From: Streptomyces drozdowiczii
Lineage (GTDB): Bacteria; Actinomycetota; Actinomycetes; Streptomycetales; Streptomycetaceae
Reading direction: 5' to 3'
DNA: 64,000 bases
NCBI RefSeq assembly: GCF_026167665.1
Contig: NZ_CP098740.1
Span: 5,704,001-5,768,000 of the forward strand
The notes beneath the pieces are model-generated. The model saw nothing but the letters and a program-made list of their open reading frames with translations. It was not told the origin of the DNA and searched no databases. The position numbers and the translations under genes were made by a program. Below, one piece after another: positions 44,021 through 52,069 of this stretch (position 1 is its first letter; each line of letters starts with the position of its first letter).

Positions 44021-44977
44021 CTAGGACCGGGTGCGCGACGCGCGCTGGGTGAGCGCGATGCAGACCAGGACCGCTACGGCCGCCACCGGGGCCGCCGCCG
44101 CGACCTCCTCGCCCAGCAGGAAGAACGACCAGAACAGCGTCAGCAGCGGCTGGGCGAGCTGGAGCTGGCTGGCCCGGGCGACCCCGATCTCGGCCATGCC
44201 CCGGTACCAGACGTACAGGCCCAGGAACGTGGAGCCGGCCGCCACCCAGACCAGACCGACGACCCCGTGCACGCCGAGCCGCACCGGCTCGTACGCCAGC
44301 GCGACGGCGGCGCCCGCGATATTCAGCGGCAGCGTGAGGATCAGCGCCCAGCCGGTCACCTGCCAGCCCGGCATCACCTTCGCCAGCCTGCCGCCCTCCG
44401 TGTACCCGGCCGCGCACACCAGCAGCGCCCCGAACAGGTACAGGTCCCCGGCCGACAGCGCCCCGCCGCTCTGCGCCACGGTGAAGGCGATCACCACGGC
44501 CGCCCCGGCCACCGCCGCCGCCCAGAAGGCGCGGGGCGGGCGCACACCGGTCCGCAGCGAGGAGAAGACCGCCGTGGTCAGCGGAAGCAGCCCGACGACC
44601 ACCGCGGCGTGCGAGGTCGTGGACGTCCGCAGCGCCAGCGTCGTCAGCAGCGGGAAGCCGACCACCACCCCGCCGGCCACGACGGCGAGCCCGGCCCAGT
44701 GCTCCCGGGCCGGCAGCCGGATCCGGGCCGCGAGGAGGAAGCCGCCGGACAGCACCGCCGCGAGCAGGCTGCGCAGCGCGACCAGGGACCAGGGGCCGAA
44801 GCTCTCCAGGCCCCAGGCGGTGGAGGGGAAGGTCAGCGAGAACGTCACCACGCCCAGCAGCGCGAGCAGCGTGCCCCGGCGGACCGGGGCGGAAGCCGGA
44901 GCGGACGGGCGCGGGCGGTCCTCGGCGGGGGCGACCGCTATCGTGTTCGGCGCAGTAGCGCTACTCTCTGCTCTCAT
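44021..44977 (-). CDS. EamA/DMT-superfamily transporter
   Basis: A 318-residue membrane protein with ten helices in two EamA repeats (first: LLGVVTFSLTFPSTAWGLES; second: YLFGALLVCAAGYTEGGRL, with SQLQLAQPLLTLFWSFFLLG). DMT proteins export amino acids or other metabolites. Its ATG (44977-44975) overlaps the ATG of the divergent MocR gene (44976-44978) by 2 nt. A TGTGAC-N17-TACGCT promoter (45011-44983, minus strand) ends 5 nt before the start, so the mRNA should be leaderless, with the promoter embedded in the MocR coding region. It is the probable target of that regulator. Confidence 0.87.
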   Translation of the reverse strand: MRAESSATAPNTIAVAPAEDRPRPSAPASAPVRRGTLLALLGVVTFSLTFPSTAWGLESFGPWSLVALRSLLAAVLSGGFLLAARIRLPAREHWAGLAVVAGGVVVGFPLLTTLALRTSTTSHAAVVVGLLPLTTAVFSSLRTGVRPPRAFWAAAVAGAAVVIAFTVAQSGGALSAGDLYLFGALLVCAAGYTEGGRLAKVMPGWQVTGWALILTLPLNIAGAAVALAYEPVRLGVHGVVGLVWVAAGSTFLGLYVWYRGMAEIGVARASQLQLAQPLLTLFWSFFLLGEEVAAAAPVAAVAVLVCIALTQRASRTRS

Positions 44978-46445
44978 GCATGAGCGTAGCAGCGTGGCGG
45001 AACTGGTCACAGCCCTGCGATCCGAGCTGGACCGCTACTCCCCGGGTGAGAAGCTGCCGTCGAGCCGGGCCCTGGTCGAGCGCTTCCGGGCCGGCCCCGT
45101 GACCGTCTCGCGGGCCGTCGCCCAGCTCGCCGCCGAAGGGCTCGTGGTGACCCGCCCCGGGGCCGGCGCCTACCGCGCGCAGCCGTCCGCCCGTCCGGCG
45201 CCCCCGGCCGGTGACACCTCCTGGCAGGAGGTCTCGCTCAGCGGCGACGGCTCCCCGGAGGCGGTGCCCCGCACCGTCGACGCGTCCGGCCTCCTGGTCA
45301 GCCTCGTCCCCCCGCCCACCGGGGTCATCGAACTCAACGGCGGCTATCTGCACGCCTCGCTCCAGCCCGAACGGGCCCTGGCCGCCGCCCTGGCCCGGGC
45401 CGGCCGCCGCCCGGGCGCCTGGAGCCGCCCACCGGTCGACGGGCTCACCGAGCTGCGCGCCTGGTTCGCCCGGGACATCGGGCCCTCGCTCGGCGCCGCC
45501 GACGTGCTGATCACCGCGGGCGGGCAGAGCGCCCTGGCCACCGCGCTGCGCGCCCTCGCCCCGCCCGGCGCGCCCGTGCTGGTCGAGTCGCCCACCTACC
45601 CCGGCATGCTGGCCGCCGCCCGCGCGGCCGGTCTGCGGCCGATGCCGGTCCCGGTGGACTCCGAGGGGGTCCGGCCCGACCTGCTCGCCGCCGCCTTCGG
45701 GGCGACCGGGGCCCGCGTCTTCGTCTGCCAGCCGCTCTTCCAGAACCCGACGGGCACGGTGCTCTCCGAGGCCCGGCGCCCCGAGGTCGTCCGGATCGCC
45801 CGGGAGGCGGGGGCCTTCGTCGTCGAGGACGACTTCGCCCGCCTCCTCGCGCACGACGACGCGGGCCCGCTGCCGGTGCCGCTCGCCGCCGACGACCCCG
45901 ACGGCGTCGTCGTCCACACCCGCTCGCTCACCAAGGCCGCCTCGCCCAGCCTGCGGGTGGGCGCGCTGGCAGCCCGGGGCCCGGCCCTGGAGCGGCTGCG
46001 CTCCATCCAGATCGTGGACAGCTTCTTCGTACCCCGGCCGCTCCAGGAGGCCGCGCTCGAACTGGTCGGCTCGCCCGCCTGGTCCCGCCACCTGCGCGCC
46101 GTGTCCGCCGAGCTGGGCGCCCGTCGTACGGCGATGACGGCGGCGCTGCGGACGGCCCTGCCGGGCCTCGGGCTGGCCCGGGTGCCGTCCGGCGGCGGCT
46201 ACCTCTGGCTGACCCTGCCCGGCTCCGAGGCGGGCACGGACGAGGCCGCGATGGTCCAGTCGGCCCTGCGCGCGGGGGTGGCCGTCGCCCCGGGGCGCCC
46301 GTACTTCTCGGCCGAACCCCCGGCCCCGCACATCCGCCTGAGCTTCGCCTCGGTCGCCGGGCCGCCCGAGATCACGGAGGGCGTGCGCCGACTGCGTACG
46401 GCCTGGGAGGGCACGCCCGCAGCCCTGACCCCTACTCCGGCGTAG
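44976..46445 (+). CDS. MocR/GntR-type regulator with aminotransferase domain
   Basis: A 489-residue fusion regulator. Residues 1-70 are a GntR winged helix (LVTALRSELDRYSPGEKLPS, RALVERFRAGPVTVSRAVAQ). The remaining ~400 are an aminotransferase class I fold: ADVLITAGGQSALATALRAL, RVFVCQPLFQNPTGTVLSEA, FVVEDDFARLLA, and the PLP-lysine segment HTRSLTKAASPSLRVGALAA. MocR proteins bind PLP and usually control vitamin B6, GABA or amino-acid transport genes. The ATG at 44976 gives MHERSSVAELV, directly at the GntR domain, so little or no leader is expected. Divergent from the EamA transporter, consistent with local control. Confidence 0.9.
   Translation: MHERSSVAELVTALRSELDRYSPGEKLPSSRALVERFRAGPVTVSRAVAQLAAEGLVVTRPGAGAYRAQPSARPAPPAGDTSWQEVSLSGDGSPEAVPRTVDASGLLVSLVPPPTGVIELNGGYLHASLQPERALAAALARAGRRPGAWSRPPVDGLTELRAWFARDIGPSLGAADVLITAGGQSALATALRALAPPGAPVLVESPTYPGMLAAARAAGLRPMPVPVDSEGVRPDLLAAAFGATGARVFVCQPLFQNPTGTVLSEARRPEVVRIAREAGAFVVEDDFARLLAHDDAGPLPVPLAADDPDGVVVHTRSLTKAASPSLRVGALAARGPALERLRSIQIVDSFFVPRPLQEAALELVGSPAWSRHLRAVSAELGARRTAMTAALRTALPGLGLARVPSGGGYLWLTLPGSEAGTDEAAMVQSALRAGVAVAPGRPYFSAEPPAPHIRLSFASVAGPPEITEGVRRLRTAWEGTPAALTPTPA
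44983..45011 (-). promoter_or_regulatory. Leaderless promoter of the EamA transporter inside the MocR gene
   Basis: On the minus strand TGTGAC (45011-45006), 17-nt spacer, TACGCT (44988-44983), then 5 nt to the ATG at 44977. The adjacent CTCATGCATGAG (44972-44983) is a perfect palindrome holding both start codons. Confidence 0.6.
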
Positions 46446-46462
46446 GTGTGCCCGAAAGTCGT

Positions 46463-46491
46463 CTTGACCCGCGTCGCGTTGCCCCTCACGA
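46463..46491 (+). promoter_or_regulatory. Promoter of the histidine-phosphatase-like gene
   Basis: TTGACC (46463-46468), 17-nt spacer, CACGAT (46486-46491). Only 8 nt separate the -10 from the ATG at 46500, so the transcript should be leaderless. Confidence 0.55.
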
Positions 46492-46499
46492 TCGCGGCC

Positions 46500-47063
46500 A
46501 TGAGTGTTCGGGTCACGCTCCTCGCCGCGGCGCGCGGCTCCGCCCTGCTCGGCGAGCGCTTCGATGACGACCGGCCGCTCGACGAGGCCGGTTGGTACGC
46601 GGTCCAGTTCGCCGCCCCGGCCCTGGCGCCCCTGGCCTCCGCCGAGCTGCGCTACTGCTCACCGACCCCGCGCAGCCGCGCCACCGGTGAGGCCCTGGGC
46701 TTCCGCCCGTTGGTGCAACCGGCCCTGCGCGACTGCGACATGGGGCGCTGGCGGGGCCGTACGCTCGCGGAGGTCACCGCCCTCGAACCGGCGGCCGTGG
46801 ACGCCTGGCTGGCGGACCCGCGCTCCGCGCCGCACGGCGGGGAACCGCTGCTCGCGTTCATCTCGCGGATAGGCGGCTGGCTGGACACCCGCCCCGCCTG
46901 TGACGGCGCGATCGTCGCCGTCGCCGAGCCGGCCGTGGTCCGCGCGGCCCTCGTCTACGCGCTGAAGGCCCCGCCGGCCACGTACTGGAACGTCGACGTC
47001 GGCCCGCTCGCCACCGTCACCCTCACCGGGCGCTCCCGCCGCTGGAGCCTGCGCCTGGAGTAG
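46500..47063 (+). CDS. Histidine phosphatase-superfamily protein, catalytic residues degenerate
   Basis: A 187-residue protein with the phosphoglycerate-mutase-like fold: LRYCSPTPRSRATGEALGF (the usual VYSSPLxRAxxTA block), CDMGRWRGRTLAEV, and HGGEPLLAFISRIGGWLD. The normal N-terminal RHG motif reads AAARGSALLG, so the phosphorylated His is absent. The second His motif (SHGG) reads VAVAEPAVVRAAL, so it is also lost. The protein is therefore probably not a phosphatase but a binding or regulatory homologue. This His-less version may be a stable family. ATG 46500 fits the leaderless promoter. Convergent with the Clp_N gene. Confidence 0.75.
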   Translation: MSVRVTLLAAARGSALLGERFDDDRPLDEAGWYAVQFAAPALAPLASAELRYCSPTPRSRATGEALGFRPLVQPALRDCDMGRWRGRTLAEVTALEPAAVDAWLADPRSAPHGGEPLLAFISRIGGWLDTRPACDGAIVAVAEPAVVRAALVYALKAPPATYWNVDVGPLATVTLTGRSRRWSLRLE

Positions 47064-47102
47064 CGGCATCACGGCCGCCTGTGCCGTTCCGCCGTACCGA
47101 GG

Positions 47103-47858
47103 TCACCCCTCCTGGGCGGGCGTCTCCCTGCCGGCCGTGAGGAGCGACAGCGCCTCGGCGATGGCTCGCTCGGCGGCGGCCTTGTCGATGCCGAGACCGC
47201 TGAGTACGCCGGAGCCGTCCTCGTGCTCCAGCAGGGCGAGCAGGATGTGCTCGGTGCCGATGTAGTTGTGCCCCATGCGCAGGGCCTCGCGGAAGGTCAG
47301 CTCCAGCGCCTTGCGCGCGTCCCCGTTGTACGGGATCAGCTCGGGGATCTCGCCCTCGGTGGCCGGGGGGAGCGCCTCGGTGGCCGCCTGGCGGACGGCG
47401 TCCAGGACCACGCCCTGGGCCTTGATGAACGCGGCCGCGAGTCCTTCGGGCTCGCTGAGCAGGCCGAGGACGAGGTGCTCGGTGCCGATCTCGGGGTTGC
47501 CGGCGGCCCGTGCCTCGTTCTGGGCGGCCATCACCACGTTCTTGGCGCGCGCGGTGAAGCGGCCGAAGCCCTGGCTCGGGTCGAGGTCGGTGCCCTCGCC
47601 GGGGGCCTTGGCGACGAAGCGCTTCTGGGCGGCCTGGCGGGTCACGCCCATGCTCTTGCCGATGTCGGTCCAGGAGGCGCCGGAGCGGCGCGCCTGGTCG
47701 ACGAAGTGGCCGATCAGGTGGTCGGCGACGTCGCCGAGGTGGTCGGCGGCGATGACGGCGTCCTGGAGCTGTTCGAGGGCGTCGGAGTGGACCTTCTTGA
47801 TGGCGTCGATCAGGTCGTCGAGACGGACGGGCTGCGACGGGACTACGGGATTCGTCAT
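47103..47858 (-). CDS. HTH protein with duplicated Clp_N domain
   Basis: A 251-residue protein. Residues ~10-85 hold a helix-turn-helix (SGASWTDIGKSMGVTRQAAQ, with KRF next). Residues ~95-240 are a ClpC-like N-domain with two repeats: FGRFTARAKNVVMAAQNEA with IGTEHLVLGLLSE, then RKALELTFREALRMG with IGTEHILLALLEHEDGSG. There is no AAA+ module, so it is not a chaperone itself. Clp N-domains bind substrate tags or adaptors; coupled to an HTH, they could make a proteostasis-sensing regulator. The ATG at 47858 is 1 nt from the operator pair and 6 nt from the -10, so leaderless. Autoregulation is likely. Confidence 0.85.
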   Translation of the reverse strand: MTNPVVPSQPVRLDDLIDAIKKVHSDALEQLQDAVIAADHLGDVADHLIGHFVDQARRSGASWTDIGKSMGVTRQAAQKRFVAKAPGEGTDLDPSQGFGRFTARAKNVVMAAQNEARAAGNPEIGTEHLVLGLLSEPEGLAAAFIKAQGVVLDAVRQAATEALPPATEGEIPELIPYNGDARKALELTFREALRMGHNYIGTEHILLALLEHEDGSGVLSGLGIDKAAAERAIAEALSLLTAGRETPAQEG

Positions 47859-47859
47859 G

Positions 47860-47906
47860 TGTCAACCGTAAGTTGACAGTCCTGGAGTGTCAACTATCGG
47901 TTGACA
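47860..47906 (-). promoter_or_regulatory. Double-palindrome operator overlapping the Clp_N/HTH promoter
   Basis: Two copies of TGTCAAC-N5-GTTGACA: 47860-47878 and 47888-47906, 9 nt apart, centres 28 bp apart. On the minus strand the GTTGACA arm of the distal copy supplies a perfect -35 TTGACA (47893-47888). A 17-nt spacer follows, and the -10 TACGGT (47870-47865) lies in the proximal copy, 6 nt before the ATG. Binding at both would block RNA polymerase completely. Confidence 0.75.
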
Positions 47907-47930
47907 GTGCACGCGTCTCCGAATGCGGAA

Positions 47931-47965
47931 ACGCGCCGTCCGACGGGAAGCGTCGGGCGGCGCGT
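47931..47965 (-). terminator. Hairpin after the cyclophilin gene
   Basis: Interrupted stem between ACGCGCC (47931-47937) and GGCGCGT (47959-47965), extended inside by CCGACG/CGTCGG. It lies just beyond the cyclophilin stop and before the Clp_N operator. Confidence 0.65.
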
Positions 47966-47987
47966 CAGGTCTGCCGGGGATCCGGGA

Positions 47988-48485
47988 TCAGAGGATGCCG
48001 GAGTCCGCGATGGTGATCTTCGCCTGGGTGCGGCCGCTCTGCGAGCCGAGGCCCTCGATCTGCTTGACCAGGATCATGCTGTCCTCGTCGGCGACCTCGC
48101 CGAAGACGACGTGCTTGCCGTCCAGCCAGGACGTCACGATCGTGGTGATGAAGAACTGCGAACCGTTCGAGTTCGGACCGGCGTTGGCCATCGAGAGCAG
48201 GCCCGGCTTGGTGTGCGCCAGCTCGAAGTTCTCGTCGGGGAACTTGTTGCCGTAGATGCTCTTGCCGCCCGTGCCGTCGCCGCGCGTGAAGTCGCCGCCC
48301 TGGAGCATGAACTGCGGGATGACGCGGTGGAAGGAGGAGCCCTTGTAACCGAAGCCGTTCTGGCCGGTCGCCAGCTGGCGGAAGTTCTCGGCGGTCTTGG
48401 GAACTATCTCGTCGAACAGATTGAAGACGATCCGCCCGGCGGGAGCGTCGTTGATGGTGATGTCGAAGTAAACCTGGCTCGTCAT
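47988..48485 (-). CDS. Peptidyl-prolyl cis-trans isomerase, cyclophilin type
   Basis: A 165-residue cytosolic cyclophilin with the catalytic blocks [20 protein letters not shown] (catalytic Arg), [17 protein letters not shown] and [12 protein letters not shown]. No signal peptide. It accelerates proline isomerisation in protein folding. ATG 48485. Monocistronic, just upstream of the folding-sensor-like Clp_N gene on the same strand, but each has its own control region. Confidence 0.95.
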   Translation of the reverse strand: MTSQVYFDITINDAPAGRIVFNLFDEIVPKTAENFRQLATGQNGFGYKGSSFHRVIPQFMLQGGDFTRGDGTGGKSIYGNKFPDENFELAHTKPGLLSMANAGPNSNGSQFFITTIVTSWLDGKHVVFGEVADEDSMILVKQIEGLGSQSGRTQAKITIADSGIL

Positions 48486-48530
48486 ACGACTATCCTGACA
48501 TCCACCCGAATGGCCCTGACGCCCGGGCCG

Positions 48531-49043
48531 TCAGACACCGGTGCTCCCGTCGATCCGCTCGCGGAGCAGATCGACGTGACCGCTGTGGCGGGCGTACTCG
48601 CCGATCATGTGGTGGTAGATCCAGCGGAGCCTCACCTCGCCGCCCATGAAGGGCGCCGAGTCCTCCAGGGAGCGCCCGGCGCAGACCGTGCGGGACACGG
48701 CGATCTCCTCCTGCCAGGCCGCGAGCGCACCGGCGAAGGTGGCATCCGCGGGGAGGTCGAACCCCCCGCTGTGCACCCCCGGACCGGCCGGCGGGCCGTG
48801 CAGCGGCGGCACGTCCTCACGGTTCAGGATCCGCCGGAACCAGGTCCGCTCGACCTCCGCGAGGTGCTGGACGAGCCCCATCGGCGTCAGCGACGACGGC
48901 GGTACGGAGGCGCTGCGCGCCTGCTCGTCGGTGAGGTCCTCGCACTTTTGGGCCACGGTGGCCCGGTAGAAGTCGAGCCAGCTCTCCAGGCCGGTGCGCT
49001 CGTCGGCGTCGAGGGGCGGCATCGGGCGTTCGGTGTGCGTCAT
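48531..49043 (-). CDS. DinB family protein (DUF664-type)
   Basis: A 170-residue four-helix-bundle protein of the DinB superfamily. Metal-ligand His residues are visible in MGLVQHLAEVERTWF and IYHHMIGEYARHSGHVDLLR, i.e. the usual three-His site. Actinobacterial members are often mycothiol-dependent S-transferases or detoxifying enzymes. ATG 49043. It ends 45 nt before the cyclophilin start; transcription may continue through. Confidence 0.85.
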   Translation of the reverse strand: MTHTERPMPPLDADERTGLESWLDFYRATVAQKCEDLTDEQARSASVPPSSLTPMGLVQHLAEVERTWFRRILNREDVPPLHGPPAGPGVHSGGFDLPADATFAGALAAWQEEIAVSRTVCAGRSLEDSAPFMGGEVRLRWIYHHMIGEYARHSGHVDLLRERIDGSTGV

Positions 49044-49082
49044 GCCCCCCGATGCTGCCAGGCGGCACTGACAACGGGGCCG

Positions 49083-49867
49083 CTACGGCCTCCGGCGGGG
49101 CTTCCCGCGCTTGGCTGCGGCGCCGCGGGCGCCCTTGCCGGCCTTGGAGCCGGAGCCCCCGCGCCGCCCCCGGAGCCCTTGCCCGCCCCCGTACCGGACG
49201 GGCGCTTCGGCTTGGCCTTGTCCTTGGCCTTCGGCTGGGCGGCGGGCGCCGCGCCCGCCCGGCCGCGCGAGCTGTTCACCGTACGGCCGCGGACGATGCC
49301 GATGAAGTCCTCCACCTGGTCGGTGGTCCTCTCCTGCGGCCAGGACAGCGCGACGCGCGACTCCGGCGCGTCCGTCAGCGTCCGGTACGTCAGGTCCTTG
49401 CGGTGGTGCAGCCGGGCCAGCGACTGGGGGACCACGAGGACGCCGATGCCCGCCGCGACCAGCTCGATCGCGTCCGCCGTGCTCGCCGGCCGCTCCAGCG
49501 CCGGGCGGCCGGGCAGCTGCTCCCAGGGCAGGGCGTCGTCCATCGGGTGGAGCACGATCTCGTCGGCCAGCTCCGCGACCGACAGCTCGTCCACCGCCGC
49601 TATCAGGTGGTCCTTCGGGACCACGACGACCGTGGTCTCCGTGTACAGCGGGATCGCGCTGAGATCCGTGCCCTCCACCGGCAGCCGGAGGAACGCGGCG
49701 TCGGCGCCCTGGGCGCGCAGCAGCTCCTGGGCGCCGTGGGCGGGGACCTGGACGAGTTCCAGGGGGATGTCCGGCAGGCGCTCGTTCCAGATCCGCACCC
49801 ATTTGGCGGGGGTCACTCCGGGGACGTACGCCAGCCGGAACGAGGGGGTTGCTCCGGGGCCTGTCAC
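49083..49867 (-). CDS. LysR substrate-binding-domain protein lacking the HTH, apparent frameshift near 3' end
   Basis: A ~261-residue protein that is only the effector domain of a LysR regulator: FRLAYVPGVTPAKWVRIWNE, VVVVPKDHLIAAVDELSVAE, AAGIGVLVVPQSLARL. There is no DNA-binding HTH. The C-terminus is a basic Lys/Arg/Gly/Ala tail. The tail is broken by a short C run (49156-49160): one more base gives GGSGSKAGKGARGAAAKRG and a stop at 49083-49085; as printed, the frame turns Pro-rich and runs to 49040, overlapping DinB. The basic tail could itself bind nucleic acid. Divergent from the DUF5997 gene 58 nt away. Confidence 0.8.
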
Positions 49868-49925
49868 CCCGCCAGGTTACCGGCCGTGGTCGAGGGCGCC
49901 GCACGCGCTGGATACCCTTGACCCC

Positions 49926-50330
49926 ATGAAGTCCCACCAGACCGCCCAGACGATGAAGCCCGCGACCGCGGCGAAGAAGCTGGGTGTGTACCTCGACGCC
50001 ACCCCCGCCGAATTCCAGGAGGGCGTCGTCTCGCGCGCCGAGCTGGCGGCCCTCCAGGCCGATCCGCCCCAGTGGCTGCGCGACCTGCGGAACAACGGCC
50101 CGCACCCCCGCCCGGTCGTCGCGTCCAAGCTGGGCGTCTCGATCTCGGGCCTGGCCCGCGGCGGGGTCACCGAGGCGCTGACCACCGAGCAGATCGACGC
50201 CCTCAAGCAGGAGAACCCCGAGTGGCTGCGGAAGGAGCGCGCCACCCAGGCGGACGTCCGCAAGGAGAACGTCCGCATCAAGGAGCGGAACGCCGAGCGC
50301 GAGGCGAAGGCACGCGACGAGCGCGCCTGA
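49926..50330 (+). CDS. DUF5997 family protein
   Basis: A 134-residue basic protein: MKPATAAKKLGVYLDATPAE, FQEGVVSRAELAALQADPPQ, RPVVASKLGVSISGLARGGV, ending in a charged helix KENVRIKERNAEREAKARD. It is a conserved actinobacterial protein of unknown function; the middle looks HTH-like (KLGVSISGLARG). ATG 49926. Divergent from the LysR-effector-like gene, a pairing that often persists between streptomycetes, so a functional link is possible. Strong terminator follows. Confidence 0.85.
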   Translation: MKSHQTAQTMKPATAAKKLGVYLDATPAEFQEGVVSRAELAALQADPPQWLRDLRNNGPHPRPVVASKLGVSISGLARGGVTEALTTEQIDALKQENPEWLRKERATQADVRKENVRIKERNAEREAKARDERA

Positions 50331-50345
50331 CGCCGGAGAGCGCAG

Positions 50346-50387
50346 ACGAGGGGGCCCCTTCCGCGACGGCGGAAGGGGCCCCCTCGT
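50346..50387. terminator. Bidirectional terminator between DUF5997 and FG-GAP genes
   Basis: 19-bp perfect stem ACGAGGGGGCCCCTTCCGC (50346-50364) / GCGGAAGGGGCCCCCTCGT (50369-50387), loop GACG, between convergent stops. Confidence 0.9.
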
Positions 50388-50390
50388 ACG

Positions 50391-51884
50391 TCAGCCGTTG
50401 AGGCTGGGTCCGTTGTCGCCGGCCAGGTTCTGGCCGAAGCCGGACTTCTTCGCCAGGAGCCCCAGGTCGACCGGGTTGAACGCGAGGGCGCCGGTCGTCG
50501 TCAGCCCCGTCGAGGCGCCGCGCAGCGACCACACCGCACCGCCGTCCGCGACCGCCTCCAGGTCCTCGCCGGGGGCGCCGGCCGTCAGGTCGGCCTTCCC
50601 GTCCTTGTTCACGTCCAGCAGCCGCACCGAACCGCCGAAGTGGTCGCTCTTCTCCGCCACCCCGGGCACGCCCGCCGTGTCCTGGTGGAACGACTTGGCG
50701 CCGGTGCCGCTCAGCCCGCCGGGCCCGCCCTTCAGCAGGACCACCGCGCCCGCGCCCGCCTTGGACTCCAGGGCCTCGAACGGCACGCCCACCGCCAGGT
50801 CGTCGTAGCCGTCGCCGTTGACGTCGCCCGCGCTCATCCGGGCACCGAACTGGTCGCCCTTCTCGCTGACCCCGGGGACGCCCGCCGTGTCCTGCGTGAT
50901 GATCCGGGACCGGGTGGTGCCCGGACCGCTCGCGGAGCCGTAGAGGATCCGGATGGTGCCCGGGTCGGTGGGGTAGTCCTCCTCGTTGCCGTTCGGGACC
51001 AGCCGGAGGGCCAGGTCGTCCTTGCCGTCGTGGTCGAAGTCACCGACGGCGGGGACCCTGCCGCTGGGCAGCCGGGTGTAGGTGGTGGACAGGCCCTGAG
51101 GGGTGCCGAGCCACAGCCGGGTGTCCTCGACGTTCCCCTCCCACCCGTAGAAGGTGATGAGGTCGTCGATGCCGTCACCGTTGAAGTCGCCCTTGGCGGG
51201 GGTGTCCATGCGGCTGTCCGAATCGAACATGGGCACGAACTGTTCGCGCGCGGGCTTCCCGGACCGGTTGAACGGCCCGTAGAGCACGCTCCGCTGGTCG
51301 AGGTACTCGTCCTGCGAGCCGTGCGCCATCATCAGGTCCGCTTTGCCGTCGCCGTTGAAGTCGCCGGCGATCAGGTTGTTCCCCATCTCGCCGCTCTCGG
51401 GGCCGGGAATGCGGACCGAGTCCTTGCCCGTCATGCCGCCGGTGCGGCCCCACAGGACGATCACGGAGCCGTAGTTGCTCAGCTCGGGCAGCCATTCGTT
51501 GGAGTACAGCGCGAGGTCGGTCAGCCCGTCGTGGTCCAGGTCGGCCGGGACCATCTGGAAGCCGAGGCCGTTGCCCTCGCCGGCTTCGCCCGGCACGCCC
51601 GGGGTGTTCTGGTCGATGGTCGTCGTGCGCGCGGGGCCGAGGCCCTGGGCGGAGCCGTACGCGATGGTGATGTAACCGGCGTAGAGCTGCCCGTCCACCG
51701 TCGCCTGGGGGGACCCGACGGCGACATCCTGGTACCCGTCCCCGTTGAAGTCCTCGCGGACGGTGGTGGTCGCCGTTCCCCCGGCCGTGCCCGCCTGCGC
51801 GCCCCCCGGCGCCGCGACGGCCACGCCGCCGGTCAGCGCCGTGGCGGCACATACGGCCACGGTCAGCATGGTGCGAATGCCCAC
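50391..51884 (-). CDS. Secreted seven-repeat FG-GAP/VCBS beta-propeller protein
   Basis: A 497-residue exported protein. A Sec signal peptide (residues ~1-35: TMLTVAVCAATALTGGVAVA then AP) is followed by seven FG-GAP repeats, each with a Ca2+-binding DxDxDG loop: DFNGDGYQDVAVGSP, DLDHDGLTDLALYS, DFNGDGKADLMMAH, DFNGDGIDDLIT, DFDHDGKDDLALRL, DVNGDGYDDLAVGVP, DVNKDGKADLTAGAP. Seven repeats should close a seven-bladed integrin-alpha-like propeller. No enzymatic domain is fused. The GTG at 51884, 6 nt after AAGGAG, sets the signal peptide. It probably acts as an extracellular binding or adhesion protein. Confidence 0.87.
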   Translation of the reverse strand: MGIRTMLTVAVCAATALTGGVAVAAPGGAQAGTAGGTATTTVREDFNGDGYQDVAVGSPQATVDGQLYAGYITIAYGSAQGLGPARTTTIDQNTPGVPGEAGEGNGLGFQMVPADLDHDGLTDLALYSNEWLPELSNYGSVIVLWGRTGGMTGKDSVRIPGPESGEMGNNLIAGDFNGDGKADLMMAHGSQDEYLDQRSVLYGPFNRSGKPAREQFVPMFDSDSRMDTPAKGDFNGDGIDDLITFYGWEGNVEDTRLWLGTPQGLSTTYTRLPSGRVPAVGDFDHDGKDDLALRLVPNGNEEDYPTDPGTIRILYGSASGPGTTRSRIITQDTAGVPGVSEKGDQFGARMSAGDVNGDGYDDLAVGVPFEALESKAGAGAVVLLKGGPGGLSGTGAKSFHQDTAGVPGVAEKSDHFGGSVRLLDVNKDGKADLTAGAPGEDLEAVADGGAVWSLRGASTGLTTTGALAFNPVDLGLLAKKSGFGQNLAGDNGPSLNG

Positions 51885-52015
51885 AAAATTCTCCTTGGTC
51901 GCGTACGTGGAGCCAATGGCGTACGAGGTGTGAGGGCTCGCATAGGAGACACGTACGACGCGGAGAAGGTTGCACGGCGAACGGAAGGTGAACTCGGCCC
52001 GGTGCCAAGGGAGTC

Positions 52016-52040
52016 GGGGGGCGGTCGGTGACCGCCCCCC
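52016..52040 (-). terminator. Terminator of the GAPDH gene
   Basis: 11-bp stem GGGGGGCGGTC (52016-52026) / GACCGCCCCCC (52030-52040), loop GGT, 30 nt past the stop. Confidence 0.78.
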
Positions 52041-52069
52041 GCCCGTTTCCAGCGGCCGCCCGGCCGTTC

